From NCBI GenBank assembly GCA_910577075.1, contig CAJTKV010000009.1:1-56046 (forward strand): DNA of 56,046 nucleotides, given 5' to 3'. This DNA is from an uncultured Bacilli bacterium (lineage in GTDB: Bacteria > Bacillota_I > Bacilli_A > RF39 > UBA660). The stretch's first letter is position 1, and the number at the start of each line of letters is the position of its first letter. This document shows positions 6,884-16,431 of the stretch, in pieces. The notes below the pieces were generated by a model. It worked only from the letters and a program-made list of their open reading frames with translations. It was not told where the DNA came from and did not search any database. Made by a program: the position numbers and the translations under genes.

Positions 6884-7856
6884 GATGTGTTATGGCTGCG
6901 GAGCTAAGCTACAAACGGAAAATAAAGAAATAAGTGGCTATATTCCCGAAGGAAAAAAAGATGATGCCAAGTATTGCATGCGCTGTTTTAGACTAATGCA
7001 CTATGGGGAACAAAGGAACGAAAATACTCCTAAAGACGTCAAAGAAATTGTCAATAAGATTAATAAAGATGTTCGTTTTGTTGTCTTTTTAGTCGATTTT
7101 ATCAATTTAAACAGCGAAGTAGTTTCTATATTTAAATCGATAAAAAAGCGCAAAGTTTTAGTTTTAAATAAATGTGAATTAATACCAGAACATGTTAAAA
7201 AAGAGAGAGTTACTGAATATATTCGCGATTATTATGGCATATCTGATGACATTAAACTTAAAGGTGGAGTTAAGACCCATGGTGCTAAAAGCATTTTAAA
7301 TTATCTAGAAAAAAAGGATATCCATGAAGCTTATATCTTGGGAATATCTAATTCTGGTAAATCGACCCTTATAAATGATTTAATGGATATTTGTGAAAGC
7401 AAAAATGCCAAAATTGTCGTCAATTCGAAGGCCAATACGACCCTTGATTTTATTCGTGTAAAATTAGATGAAGATTTAACACTTATAGATTCTCCGGGAT
7501 TTATTTTAAATAATGCCCTAAATCACGATGTCATGGGAAAGAATATTAAAGCCTATTCTATGCAAATGAAGGAGTGTGAGACAGTATCTTTACTTGATAA
7601 TAAGTATTATCTTAAGTTTACAGAACCAACACCTTTTACTTTTTTTACGAGCAGCGATGCCAAACGCGTTGTTAAAAAGTATTTTGCGGCTGCCGATGGT
7701 TTAGTTAACAAAATAGAGATAACTGAACCTAATACTGATATTGTTTTAATTGGTGTAGGATTTATTACGATTAAGAAACCTACCATCATAACGACTAATA
7801 TTGCTTTAAAAAACATCGAAATAAGACCTAGTATGTTTGGAGGTAACTATGAGTAG
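6876..7856 (+). CDS. yqeH: YqeH ribosome-biogenesis GTPase
   Basis: A 326-residue circularly permuted GTPase. The N-terminal zinc finger has two CxxC pairs (Cys5/Cys8 and Cys34/Cys37). The GTPase motifs come in permuted order: G4 NKCE (near 105), then G1 GISNSGKST (near 160), a G2 Thr, and G3 DSPG (near 206). YqeH acts in maturation of the 30S subunit. G4 is NKCE where NKxD is usual. The gene overlaps yqeG by 8 bases and mutL by 8 bases, so the three form one translationally coupled operon. Confidence 0.92.
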   Translation: MNKMCYGCGAKLQTENKEISGYIPEGKKDDAKYCMRCFRLMHYGEQRNENTPKDVKEIVNKINKDVRFVVFLVDFINLNSEVVSIFKSIKKRKVLVLNKCELIPEHVKKERVTEYIRDYYGISDDIKLKGGVKTHGAKSILNYLEKKDIHEAYILGISNSGKSTLINDLMDICESKNAKIVVNSKANTTLDFIRVKLDEDLTLIDSPGFILNNALNHDVMGKNIKAYSMQMKECETVSLLDNKYYLKFTEPTPFTFFTSSDAKRVVKKYFAAADGLVNKIEITEPNTDIVLIGVGFITIKKPTIITTNIALKNIEIRPSMFGGNYE

Positions 7857-9624
7857 AATTCAAATAATGAGCGATGATCTTGCCAATAAAATAGCTGCTG
7901 GAGAAGTCGTTGAAAGAATATCTAGTGTCGTTAAAGAACTAGTAGAAAATAGCATTGATGCCCATAGCAAGACCATCATTGTTGATTTAGAAAATAGTGG
8001 AACTAAGTTAATTAAGGTAACCGATGATGGAATGGGTATGGATCCTGATGACGCTTTAGCAGCATTCTCCCGCCATGCTACATCTAAATTATTAAAAGAA
8101 GATGATTTATTTTTTATTAATACCTTGGGATTTCGCGGTGAAGCTTTGCCCAGTATTGCCTCAGTTTCCAAGGTTGATTTGCGGACTTGCATGAAAGATG
8201 GTATGGGAACGCATATCATCATTCATGGTGGCAAAGTTATAACAAAAGAAATAAGTGATGCTCGCGTAGGAACTAAGATGGAAATAGCCGATCTATTCTA
8301 TAATACGCCAGCTCGTTTGAAGTATTTAAAAAGTGATACAACTGAACTTGCTAATGTTACCAGTTATATTGAAAAATTAGCATTATCGCATGCTGATATT
8401 TCCTTTACCTTAACTAATAATGCCAAAAGAATTGTCTTCACCTCCGGTTCTGGAGACCTACTTAAGACGATTCATGAAATATATGGCTATTCAGTTAGCT
8501 CCAATATGATTGAAATAAAGGCTAGTAATTATGATTATGATTTATACGGGTTTATTTGTAAACCCAGTATTTTAAAGAGCAATAGGAATCATATAACGAC
8601 AATCGTCAATGGAAGATGTGTGAGAAATAGTGATGTCAATAAGGCTATAAATGATGGCTATTTCACCTTTAAACCGGATATAAAATACCCTATAGTAGTT
8701 CTTTTGATAAATACCGATCCAACCTTAATCGATGTCAATATTCATCCCGCAAAACAGGATATAAAATTCTCTAAAATAGATAGTTTAAACGAGTTATTGA
8801 CGGATTCCATTGGTTCTGCTCTTAGAAAAACCCTCTTAGTTCCCAAAGTGGAAGTCAAAGTGCCAGAGGCGGTATATAATGAGATAAGTATGCCTCTCGT
8901 TTATGAAGAAGAGGAAGAATATAGTTCTTCTAAAGAGCAAACACAGATAAACTTTAAAAAATTAGAGAGTTTCGATGAAGCCAAAGAAGAAGTATTAGAA
9001 TCAAGTGAACCTGAACACCAAGAAAACGAATTAGTTAAAAAGTTAGAATTATATCCTGTTGGCATCGTAATGGGAACATATATAATCGCCCAAAACGACG
9101 AATCGATGTTTATGATTGATCAACATGCAGCTCAGGAGAGAATAAATTATGAACGTGTTTTAAAAGCCTTGCGAAGTGATAAAATCTATACAACATCCCT
9201 TTTAGTTCCAATAACTATTGAACTTACTTCATCGGAATTTATGAAAATAAAGGAAAAAATGTCTATTTTAGAAGAATTGGGATTTAATATCTCCGAATTT
9301 GGCTTAAATACTTACGTCGTCAAAGAACATCCCACTTGGCTAAGAGAGGGATTAGAAACGGAAAGTGTTAGGCGAATATTTGAAATCATAATTGAAGATA
9401 AAGTATTATTTGATCGCGCAAAGTTTCAGAATCATATAGCAGCTACTATGGCTTGTAAGATGAGTGTTAAAGGCAATGAAGCGATCACTTTAGAACAAGC
9501 TCAAAATTTGCTTGAAGATCTCGTCTTATGTGATAATCCCTATAACTGTCCCCATGGAAGACCAACAATCATATCGTTTACAAGATATGAACTTGAAAGA
9601 ATGTTTAAAAGAGTTATGAATTAA
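7849..9624 (+). CDS. mutL: DNA mismatch repair protein MutL
   Basis: A 591-residue protein starting at the ATG five bases after GGAGG, within the end of yqeH. The N-terminal GHKL ATPase shows KIAAGEVVERISSVVKEL, a D-D-G-M-G-M box and GFRGEALPSIASV. The C-terminal domain carries the metal-dependent endonuclease motif DQHAAQERINYE (from Asp424), ACK near 530 and CPHGRP near the end. This is the nicking type of MutL found in bacteria without MutH. MutS is not in the window. A terminator overlaps its stop codon. Confidence 0.97.
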   Translation: MSRIQIMSDDLANKIAAGEVVERISSVVKELVENSIDAHSKTIIVDLENSGTKLIKVTDDGMGMDPDDALAAFSRHATSKLLKEDDLFFINTLGFRGEALPSIASVSKVDLRTCMKDGMGTHIIIHGGKVITKEISDARVGTKMEIADLFYNTPARLKYLKSDTTELANVTSYIEKLALSHADISFTLTNNAKRIVFTSGSGDLLKTIHEIYGYSVSSNMIEIKASNYDYDLYGFICKPSILKSNRNHITTIVNGRCVRNSDVNKAINDGYFTFKPDIKYPIVVLLINTDPTLIDVNIHPAKQDIKFSKIDSLNELLTDSIGSALRKTLLVPKVEVKVPEAVYNEISMPLVYEEEEEYSSSKEQTQINFKKLESFDEAKEEVLESSEPEHQENELVKKLELYPVGIVMGTYIIAQNDESMFMIDQHAAQERINYERVLKALRSDKIYTTSLLVPITIELTSSEFMKIKEKMSILEELGFNISEFGLNTYVVKEHPTWLREGLETESVRRIFEIIIEDKVLFDRAKFQNHIAATMACKMSVKGNEAITLEQAQNLLEDLVLCDNPYNCPHGRPTIISFTRYELERMFKRVMN

Positions 9625-9633
9625 CTCTTTTTT
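9607..9633 (+). terminator. Intrinsic terminator of mutL
   Basis: A 10-bp stem AAAAGAGTTA (9607-9616) / TAACTCTTTT (9622-9631), 5-base loop, T run; the 3' arm contains the stop codon. Confidence 0.8.
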
Positions 9634-9640
9634 CATTTTT

Positions 9641-9669
9641 TTGACAATAATTGATATTTATACTATAAT
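9641..9669 (+). promoter_or_regulatory. Consensus sigma-A promoter
   Basis: TTGACA (9641-9646), 17-bp spacer, TATAAT (9664-9669). Both boxes match the consensus perfectly, predicting strong constitutive expression of the coiled-coil gene that follows. Confidence 0.85.
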
Positions 9670-9696
9670 AAGCGGCAAACAGGGGAGGTTTAGTTT

Positions 9697-11835
9697 ATGG
9701 AATTAACGACTTTAAAGGAATTCTATCAAAAAAAAGATAACAAAAATATAAAGTCTTATCGTGAATATCTAGCTAATATTAAAAGACAAATCTGTGAAGG
9801 TATGATTGAAGCTAAGAAGATTTTTGATGATCAAGACAGTGCGATTACTCAAATAAGTGATAAGATAGCTTTTATTGAAAAAATAGAGGGGATTATTGCC
9901 AACAGCATCAGAGAGATTGTCAACAATTCTATTACCAATATGAGTGATGCCGAATTAAAGACGATAATTGATGAATATATTGATGAACTATCTAAAGAAA
10001 AAAATGCTAATAATCTTTCTTTAGATGAGCTAAATAAGAAAAGAGAGGAAAAATTAGCAGAACATATCCGTAAAATGCAATTACTAGGATATAAGGATTC
10101 ATATTATAAAGTGGCTGATGTTGATGATTTCTTCAAGGATGTAGTGAGTGCTGAAGATTATACATTCAATCTTGTTCAATCTAATTTAGATAAGACAGCC
10201 TTAATTGCTACTTTTAGTTGGTTATATGCTAGTGATGAAGTGCGAAACCAACTTGCTGATATGATTATATCTATCCGTAAAATAGCCAAGGCAAGTGATG
10301 AGACTGTCGTAAGAAAGGCTATTTCCAAATTTTTAACGCCAGAAAAAATAGGCCGCATTATTGGATCTAAAGAGAAAAATGAATGTTTGAGAGCTTTTGA
10401 AATCTTACAAAAGGAATTAAAATTCAGAACAGAATTTTTTGAGGTTTTGCCAAGCACTTTACAACAAGATATTAGGGATAAAGGCCTTGATAAGAGTGAA
10501 GCTTATAAGAGAATTTATGATATTTATGAAGGTTATAAAGCAAATGGACATGTAACGATGTTAGAAATTCCAGAAGTACAAAATATTGAAGATGAAATAG
10601 CTAATGTTCAATCCAAGATAAATGTATTAGATATGAAAATTGCCGGAGCTAGATCAGCTTGTGAAAAACGCACAACGATGATGAGTCTTGTAGAATCATT
10701 TATAAACTTAGATAATGATGAAAATAATAATACATATAGTGAAATTTCTAAAGAGACAATAGATAAACGCACTAAGGAACAACGACTTACTGAAAAAAGA
10801 GAAGAATTATCTAGAAGATTAGAGGAATTAGAGGCAAGAGAATCCAAGTTAAATCTTTTGATATCTAAGGGCGATTTTGTCGAATATTTTAACATTTTAC
10901 ATGCTAAGAGAGATTTAGAAAATCGAAGTCCTGAAGAAGATGTTGAGGATAAAAAGCTCGAGGCAATTGCTAAAGCTGAGAGAAGAAGAATGTTGCAGTT
11001 TAACATTTTATGCGGGGGAATATTAAAACTAAAAGAATTGCAAGACAAAATTGATGCCATTGATAATAGTCACAATCTCTTTAAAAATATTACAGGAGCT
11101 AACAAAAAATTAAAAGAAGAGTTACTGGAGTCATATACTTTAAAAGTTGATGAAATTTATGATGAATTAAATGAGAAGGGATTGGCCTACATCATTGTTA
11201 GTAGTGATGATCCATATTCTCTGGGAGATCCTAGAAATCAAGAAGCCATTCAAAAGCCATTGTCTTTTGAAAGTTTGATGGAAAGGTTTAATGTACCTAA
11301 ATACCAAATAGATGAAAAAATGTTATTGGAATTTAAGGCGCGAAGAATAGTAGCAAATTATACACCATTAGAAGAAGTTAATAAAACCTATACTAGAATT
11401 TATGATTTAACCCAAAAACTATTTGGTGCCGAAAAGCAATTAGACGGGACTTATAACATTGCCATATCTTATAACGAAATAGACGAATTACTAAGACTAT
11501 ATGAACAATTGGCTTCGGCATATGAGTATATCCATTTGGGAAGAAAACTCGATTTAGATAATAAAAAAACTTTAGCAAGTAAAGAGTTTGATAGTTATTT
11601 TGTAGAGTTAGTTAATTCGCTAGGTCTTGATTTGAACAATCTTACTTGGGAAAAAGCAAACGCTAAATATGAAGAAGTTAAGAAAGATATTCTTACAGTT
11701 CAAAAAGAGTTAAATGAAATCAATCGCGAAATGCCAACAAGTGATCCACTTGATTTACAATATGATGTACTAGAGGGCTTTGATGAGACTTATCTATCGC
11801 CAAATGGCATTAGAAAAATCGTTCAATTTCATTAA
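9697..11835 (+). CDS. Large cytoplasmic coiled-coil protein, unknown
   Basis: 712 residues, mostly charged and helical, with no signal peptide or membrane helix. Coiled-coil-like heptads are strongest at about 300-440 (E/K-rich, with RLTEKREELSRRLEELEARE). No ATPase, nuclease or other motif was found. It has a strong ribosome binding site (GGGGAGG), a perfect promoter and its own terminator, so it is an independent and probably abundant protein. A structural or scaffolding role is only a guess. Confidence 0.75.
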   Translation: MELTTLKEFYQKKDNKNIKSYREYLANIKRQICEGMIEAKKIFDDQDSAITQISDKIAFIEKIEGIIANSIREIVNNSITNMSDAELKTIIDEYIDELSKEKNANNLSLDELNKKREEKLAEHIRKMQLLGYKDSYYKVADVDDFFKDVVSAEDYTFNLVQSNLDKTALIATFSWLYASDEVRNQLADMIISIRKIAKASDETVVRKAISKFLTPEKIGRIIGSKEKNECLRAFEILQKELKFRTEFFEVLPSTLQQDIRDKGLDKSEAYKRIYDIYEGYKANGHVTMLEIPEVQNIEDEIANVQSKINVLDMKIAGARSACEKRTTMMSLVESFINLDNDENNNTYSEISKETIDKRTKEQRLTEKREELSRRLEELEARESKLNLLISKGDFVEYFNILHAKRDLENRSPEEDVEDKKLEAIAKAERRRMLQFNILCGGILKLKELQDKIDAIDNSHNLFKNITGANKKLKEELLESYTLKVDEIYDELNEKGLAYIIVSSDDPYSLGDPRNQEAIQKPLSFESLMERFNVPKYQIDEKMLLEFKARRIVANYTPLEEVNKTYTRIYDLTQKLFGAEKQLDGTYNIAISYNEIDELLRLYEQLASAYEYIHLGRKLDLDNKKTLASKEFDSYFVELVNSLGLDLNNLTWEKANAKYEEVKKDILTVQKELNEINREMPTSDPLDLQYDVLEGFDETYLSPNGIRKIVQFH

Positions 11836-11851
11836 AATATGTAAAATATGT

Positions 11852-11878
11852 AAAGAACCAAAAAGTGGTTCTTTTTTT
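11852..11878 (+). terminator. Intrinsic terminator
   Basis: A 9-bp stem AAAGAACCA (11852-11860) / TGGTTCTTT (11866-11874), 5-base loop AAAAG and a T run. Confidence 0.85.
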
Positions 11879-11879
11879 A

Positions 11880-11908
11880 TTGTGTTTTGCGGGCAAAAGT
11901 AGTATATT
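11880..11908 (+). promoter_or_regulatory. Promoter of the mraZ operon
   Basis: TTGTGT (11880-11885), 17-bp spacer, TATATT (11903-11908). The predicted transcription start near 11915 lies just upstream of the MraZ operator. Confidence 0.55.
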
Positions 11909-11918
11909 ATATGTAGAC

Positions 11919-11946
11919 AGTGGTAGATTGTGGAAGAAAGTGGGGA
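11919..11946 (+). promoter_or_regulatory. MraZ operator: three GTGG direct repeats
   Basis: GTGG occurs at 11920, 11930 and 11940, exactly one helical turn (10 bp) apart, each preceded by an A/T-rich base and followed by A/T/G-rich sequence. MraZ is known to bind such direct repeats ahead of its own operon. The last repeat merges with the GGGGA ribosome binding site, so binding would block both transcription and access to the start. Confidence 0.85.
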
Positions 11947-11953
11947 ATTCCTA

Positions 11954-12394
11954 ATGCTAATGGGTGAGTTTCATCATAATATTGATGAGAAAAATCGTCT
12001 AGTCATACCAAGTAAGTTTAGATGCGAACTTGGCGAGAAATTCATCGTAACTCGTGGATTAGATAAATGCTTATTCGTCTATTCATTAACGGAATGGAAT
12101 AGAATAGTCGAAAAACTTAAAACCTTACCATTTACGCAAAGGGATGCTCGAAATTTCACACGTTTCTTTTTATCTGGCGCTGCTACTTGCGAATTCGACC
12201 GAAGTGGTAGAATTTGCATTACCTCCCCATTGATCGAATACGCCGATATAATTAAGGAATGCGTTATTATCGGCGCAAACGATCGACTTGAAATATGGTC
12301 TAAAGAATTATGGGATAAATTCCTTAATGATAATGAAGATCAATTGTCTGATATAGCTGAAAATTTATTTACAACGGGTGATTTCAATGCATAA
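11954..12394 (+). CDS. mraZ: Transcriptional regulator MraZ
   Basis: Starting at MLMGEFHHN gives 146 residues, the usual MraZ length; an upstream TTG at 11930 lies inside the operator. Two MraZ/AbrB-like repeats are seen: GEFHHNIDEKNRLVIPSKFR near residue 3 and FLSGAATCEFDRSGRICITSPL near 75. MraZ forms ring-shaped oligomers that repress or tune the division/cell-wall operon. Ribosome binding site GGGGA, 7 bases before the ATG. It overlaps rsmH by 8 bases. Confidence 0.96.
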   Translation: MLMGEFHHNIDEKNRLVIPSKFRCELGEKFIVTRGLDKCLFVYSLTEWNRIVEKLKTLPFTQRDARNFTRFFLSGAATCEFDRSGRICITSPLIEYADIIKECVIIGANDRLEIWSKELWDKFLNDNEDQLSDIAENLFTTGDFNA

Positions 12395-13298
12395 GAGTGT
12401 TTTATTAGAGGAAACAATTGATAATTTAAATGTTAGACCAGATGGTATTTATGTTGACTGTACCTTGGGGTATGGTGGACATAGTGAACAAATATTAAAG
12501 AGATTAACTACTGGTCATCTATATGCCTTTGAACAAGATCAAGAGGCTATCGACTATAGCCAAGAGAGATTAAAACTGTATAGAGATAAACTAGATATAA
12601 TAAAAAGCAACTTTGTCAATTTGCAAAGCGAACTTGAAAGTCGAAATGTTAAAACTGTCGATGGAATAATTTTTGATTTAGGATTTTCTTCCCCACAAAT
12701 AGATGATCCTAAACGTGGATTTTCCTTTATGCAAGATGCTAAGTTAGATATGCGAATGGATAGAGAACAAAAAATATCAGCCTATGAGGTAGTTAATAAT
12801 TATAAGCAAGACGAATTAATGGAAATATTCTATAAATATGCTGAAGAAAAATACTCACGTGTAATAGCAAAAAACATCGTGGCAGCTCGTCCAATAAGTC
12901 GAACGCTAGAATTAGTCGATGTCATAAAGAAAAGTGTTCCTGTTAAATATGCTTTGACAAGACACCCTGAACGAGTGATATTTCAAGCAATAAGAATTGA
13001 AGTTAATCGAGAACTAAAAGTTTTAGAAAGTGTCTTGCCAGATGCTATCGACCTTTTAAATGAAAGTGGCAGAATATGTGTAATAACATTTCATTCACTA
13101 GAAGATAGAATAGTAAAACAGACATTTAAAAAATACAGTGAAATAAATAGTTTAGTTAAAGGTCTACCAGTTATCCCTGATGAATATAAGCCTAAGATTA
13201 AACTTATAAATAAAAAGCCAATCCTCCCGAGTAATGAGGAAACATGGGAAAATAGCCGTAGTAAAAGTGCAAAACTAAGAGTAATAGAAAGGGTATGA
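12387..13298 (+). CDS. rsmH: 16S rRNA m4C1402 methyltransferase RsmH
   Basis: A 303-residue protein from the ATG within the last codons of mraZ (GGGTGA upstream). It begins HKSVLLEETIDNL and has the SAM-binding VDCTLGYGGHSEQIL, then FDLGFSSPQIDDPKRGFSF, the RHPERVIFQAIRIEVN segment and a C-terminal SRSKSAKLRVIER. RsmH N4-methylates C1402 in the ribosomal P site. Length and motif order are normal. TGA stop codon, which excludes the Mollicutes genetic code. Confidence 0.97.
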   Translation: MHKSVLLEETIDNLNVRPDGIYVDCTLGYGGHSEQILKRLTTGHLYAFEQDQEAIDYSQERLKLYRDKLDIIKSNFVNLQSELESRNVKTVDGIIFDLGFSSPQIDDPKRGFSFMQDAKLDMRMDREQKISAYEVVNNYKQDELMEIFYKYAEEKYSRVIAKNIVAARPISRTLELVDVIKKSVPVKYALTRHPERVIFQAIRIEVNRELKVLESVLPDAIDLLNESGRICVITFHSLEDRIVKQTFKKYSEINSLVKGLPVIPDEYKPKIKLINKKPILPSNEETWENSRSKSAKLRVIERV

Positions 13299-13304
13299 GA
13301 AAAT

Positions 13305-13601
13305 ATGAGAAAGACCACTAATGATCAAACATATAGATTAACTAAAGGAGACAAAGTGATGTTATTTTTAATCGCTGTATTTGCCTTTATCGCTCCCGTT
13401 ATAACTGTATACACGAGTGCAACTTTATCTAGTTCAAATATAGAAGTAGAAAAATTAAAAAGACAAATAGAAGAACAGGAAAATATCAATTCGGGTTTAT
13501 CTATGCAAGTAGATGAATTAGCAAGTCTATCAAATATTCAAAATATTGCAAAAGAGAACGGTTTAAGTTATAATAATGATAATATAATAGTAATCAAATA
13601 G
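13305..13601 (+). CDS. ftsL: FtsL-like cell-division protein
   Basis: A 98-residue protein with a short basic cytoplasmic N-terminus, one membrane helix (about 18-38), and an extracellular coiled coil (EVEKLKRQIEEQENINSGLSMQVDEL). It ends in IQNIAKENGLSY, the conserved FtsL/DivIC-type tail. Position between rsmH and the transpeptidase is the standard ftsL location. FtsL bridges the divisome to the septal peptidoglycan synthase. Sequence identity is always low in this family, so the name rests on topology and location. Confidence 0.88.
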   Translation: MRKTTNDQTYRLTKGDKVMLFLIAVFAFIAPVITVYTSATLSSSNIEVEKLKRQIEEQENINSGLSMQVDELASLSNIQNIAKENGLSYNNDNIIVIK

Positions 13602-13625
13602 TTGTACTTAAGGAGAATCAGTAAT

Positions 13626-15827
13626 ATGAAATATAAATACAATACGATTAGAATAAATTTATTTTTTGTAATTTGTATTGTGTTTTTATTTGGGATTTTT
13701 GCCTATAAATTGGGCGTTGTTGCCTTAAATGATGAAGTAGAGGGGACAAATTTAAAGGAACTAGCTGAAAACCGCAGTACAGCAACGAAGGTACTGACAG
13801 CCAATCGTGGTAATATCTACGATCGTACAGGCAAAGAAACGCTTGCCCAAAATATCAACTCTTATACTGTTGTTGCCTATTTATCGGAAAAGAGAACGAG
13901 TGATGAGCGATATCCTAAACATGTTAAAGATAAAGAGATGACGGCTCAAAAACTTGCAGAAATCTTGGCACCAAATAAATATGAAGAGACGCGAAAAAAT
14001 ATTTTAAAATTGCTAAATCAACCAAATTTATATCAGACTTACCTTGGAGCTGTGGGCAAGGGAATAACGGAAAATGCCAAGCGAAAAATCGAAGAACTAG
14101 CTTTACCCGGCATAGATTTTATCAAAGAATCAAAAAGATATTATCCCAATAGTGATTTTGCCTCATACATAATTGGCTATGCTAAAACAAATGAAAAGAC
14201 GGGAGAAATTAAAGGTGAACTTGGTATTGAAGGATACTGTGATCGCTATTTAAAGGGAAAAGATGGATCAATTACGTATCAAAGAGATGCCTATGGCTAT
14301 CAACTTGCCGATAAGTATTCGCAAACTGTTGAAGCCCAAGATGGCTATGATGTCTATTTAACTTTAGATCATCAAGTTCAAATATTTTTGGATAATGCTG
14401 TTGAAGAATTTGCCGAATTTGATCCAAACTGGGTAACTATAACTGTAGCTGATGCCGATACGGGAGCAATTATAGGCTCTTCGACATCTCCTTCTTATAA
14501 TCCTAATAAGTTAAACATAACTAACTATAATAATCCTCTTACCTCGTTTACTTATGAACCAGGTAGTACAATGAAGATTTTTTCTTTTATGTCGGCTATG
14601 GAGGATGGCAAATACAACGGAAGTAAGACTTATCCATCAGGAACGATAAAAGTCGATAATTATAATATTCACGATTGGAATAAATCAGGATGGGGAACTA
14701 TTACCTATGATGTCGGATTCACTTATTCTTCAAATACGGCCGCTGTTCGATTAGCTCAAGCAGTAGGACGCAATAAACTTCATAAATACTATTCTGATTT
14801 GGGCTTTGGCGAATTGACAGGCATTGAACTTTCTGGCGAATTAAAGGGCGATATTGACTTTACTTATAATTCCGAGTTAGCATCGGCTTCATATGGTCAA
14901 GGTATGACAGTAACGCCTGTTCAAATGATTCAGGCTCTATCGACGATAACTAATGATGGAACTGTTATGAAACCCTATATAATTGATAAAATAGTTGACC
15001 CTAACACCAACGAAATTGTCTACGAGGGAAAGAAAACCGAACTCAAAAAGGTCTATTCAACGTCGACTGTTAATAAAATCAAAGAATTGATGGACTTGAC
15101 GGTTAATGGAGCCGACAGGGCAGCCACTGGACGTGTATATCACACTGATGCTGTTAGATTAATTGGCAAGACTGGTACAGCTAATTATACGGGATCTAAC
15201 GGACAATATGTCAAAGGATCTACGAATAATATTCGTTCATTTGCTGGCGTTTTCCCATACGATAAACCTGAATATATCATCTATGTATCCGTTAAAGATT
15301 TTAAAGGATCATCTAAAAATATGGGTAATATCATCAAAAAATTAGTGGAAAGTGTAGCAAAATATCGCAATTTAGATGAGCGACCAAGTGATATAGATAC
15401 CTCTAAGATAGTGACAATTGATAATTATTTAAATAAAGATATCAGTGACTCCGTTAGCAAATTACAATCCAAGGGAGTATCTTCAATCGTCATTGGTGAT
15501 GGAAATAAAGTTATAAATCAGTATCCTAAGAAGAACACAAAGACTAGTCAAAAAGCCCGTGTTTTCTTAGTTAGCAATGGAAGTAAAATTACTATGCCTA
15601 ATGTCATCGGCTGGAGTAGTAATGAATTTATTGATTTTTGTAAGCTTGTTGGTGTAAAATATGAATTAGATGGCTATGGTTATATCGTATCTAGCAATAT
15701 CGAAACCGGCACAGTCTTAAATGAAAATACGGTAATATCTGTTAGTCTCAAAAATATTGAACCAGAGAGTTTAGTTACAAAAGAGGAGAGTGGTACAAAT
15801 GGCGACGCCAAAAAAGACAACAACTAA
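13626..15827 (+). CDS. Class B penicillin-binding protein (PBP2B/SpoVD type) with PASTA-like tail
   Basis: From the ATG after AGGAG the protein has 733 residues: a membrane anchor (about 10-30), a dimerisation domain with NRGNIYDRTGKE, and a transpeptidase domain with Ser314-x-x-Lys317 (STMK), Ser368-Ser-Asn370 and Lys515-Thr-Gly517. The last 130 residues look like two PASTA repeats (YPKKNTKTSQKARVFLVS; MPNVIGWSSNEFI), as in PBP2B and the sporulation protein SpoVD. It cross-links septal peptidoglycan. Whether it is the division enzyme or the sporulation version cannot be told here; the operon position favours division. Confidence 0.93.
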   Translation: MKYKYNTIRINLFFVICIVFLFGIFAYKLGVVALNDEVEGTNLKELAENRSTATKVLTANRGNIYDRTGKETLAQNINSYTVVAYLSEKRTSDERYPKHVKDKEMTAQKLAEILAPNKYEETRKNILKLLNQPNLYQTYLGAVGKGITENAKRKIEELALPGIDFIKESKRYYPNSDFASYIIGYAKTNEKTGEIKGELGIEGYCDRYLKGKDGSITYQRDAYGYQLADKYSQTVEAQDGYDVYLTLDHQVQIFLDNAVEEFAEFDPNWVTITVADADTGAIIGSSTSPSYNPNKLNITNYNNPLTSFTYEPGSTMKIFSFMSAMEDGKYNGSKTYPSGTIKVDNYNIHDWNKSGWGTITYDVGFTYSSNTAAVRLAQAVGRNKLHKYYSDLGFGELTGIELSGELKGDIDFTYNSELASASYGQGMTVTPVQMIQALSTITNDGTVMKPYIIDKIVDPNTNEIVYEGKKTELKKVYSTSTVNKIKELMDLTVNGADRAATGRVYHTDAVRLIGKTGTANYTGSNGQYVKGSTNNIRSFAGVFPYDKPEYIIYVSVKDFKGSSKNMGNIIKKLVESVAKYRNLDERPSDIDTSKIVTIDNYLNKDISDSVSKLQSKGVSSIVIGDGNKVINQYPKKNTKTSQKARVFLVSNGSKITMPNVIGWSSNEFIDFCKLVGVKYELDGYGYIVSSNIETGTVLNENTVISVSLKNIEPESLVTKEESGTNGDAKKDNN

Positions 15828-16431
15828 AAAAAGTACGACAACTAAAAAACAAATTGTTAAAGCAGAAAAGACAGAAATAAAAAAAGTAGAAAAAAAAGAA
15901 AACAAAATACTTAGTTCCCTAAAGAAGTTTTTTAATCATCCAGCACCTTTAATAATTATCTTAATATGTATTGTTTTATTCTTGACGATGTATATTGCCG
16001 ATTATAACAGTAAAAACAAGATATATGTTGGATCATTAGATAAAAAGGATGTAGCAATAGTAAATGTTCACTTTTTCCTAAATGGCGATATGAATTATTT
16101 TCATGCTGCCAATGCCGCTTATTTAGGCGAAGATAAAGAAATTTATACTTTCCAAGTGGGGTATTATGCCGTTGATAAGAAAAATAACTATTACGAGTTA
16201 GCTACTCGTGCCAACTCATTAGAGAAAAAGACGAGTTTAAAAGATGTCATCGATGAAAATAGTGGATGGAGTTTTGCTGAAAGCGATAAGGGCGTTCTTC
16301 ATTTTACTGATGATGTCAGAAAAAATATCGACAATATTCACTTTGTCGTTAAGGCTTCTACGGAAAAAGGTTCAACAAAACCAGATATTGTTATTGATTA
16401 TCCATTAGATTTAGAAAAAATTACTAAGTAG
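15799..16431 (+). CDS. Unknown single-pass membrane protein of the division operon
   Basis: 210 residues; the start overlaps the PBP gene by 29 bases (GAGGAG upstream). The N-terminus is a Lys/Thr repeat region (TTTKKSTTTKK type), then a membrane helix (about 46-64) and an extracellular domain of about 140 residues rich in aromatic and beta-prone stretches. It occupies the place where mraY is expected in a complete cluster but is not related to it. An accessory divisome or wall role is plausible from context only. Confidence 0.72.
   Translation: MATPKKTTTKKSTTTKKQIVKAEKTEIKKVEKKENKILSSLKKFFNHPAPLIIILICIVLFLTMYIADYNSKNKIYVGSLDKKDVAIVNVHFFLNGDMNYFHAANAAYLGEDKEIYTFQVGYYAVDKKNNYYELATRANSLEKKTSLKDVIDENSGWSFAESDKGVLHFTDDVRKNIDNIHFVVKASTEKGSTKPDIVIDYPLDLEKITK

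Noticed and set aside
10608..11060. 150-residue minus-strand open frame inside the coiled-coil gene
   Set aside because: It is the antisense shadow of a well-supported gene (Ser/Leu-rich composition of reversed Glu/Lys codons), without ribosome binding site or promoter.
11930..11953. TTG at 11930 as the mraZ start
   Set aside because: It lies inside the GTGG operator repeats; MraZ proteins begin M-x-M-G-E as at 11954.
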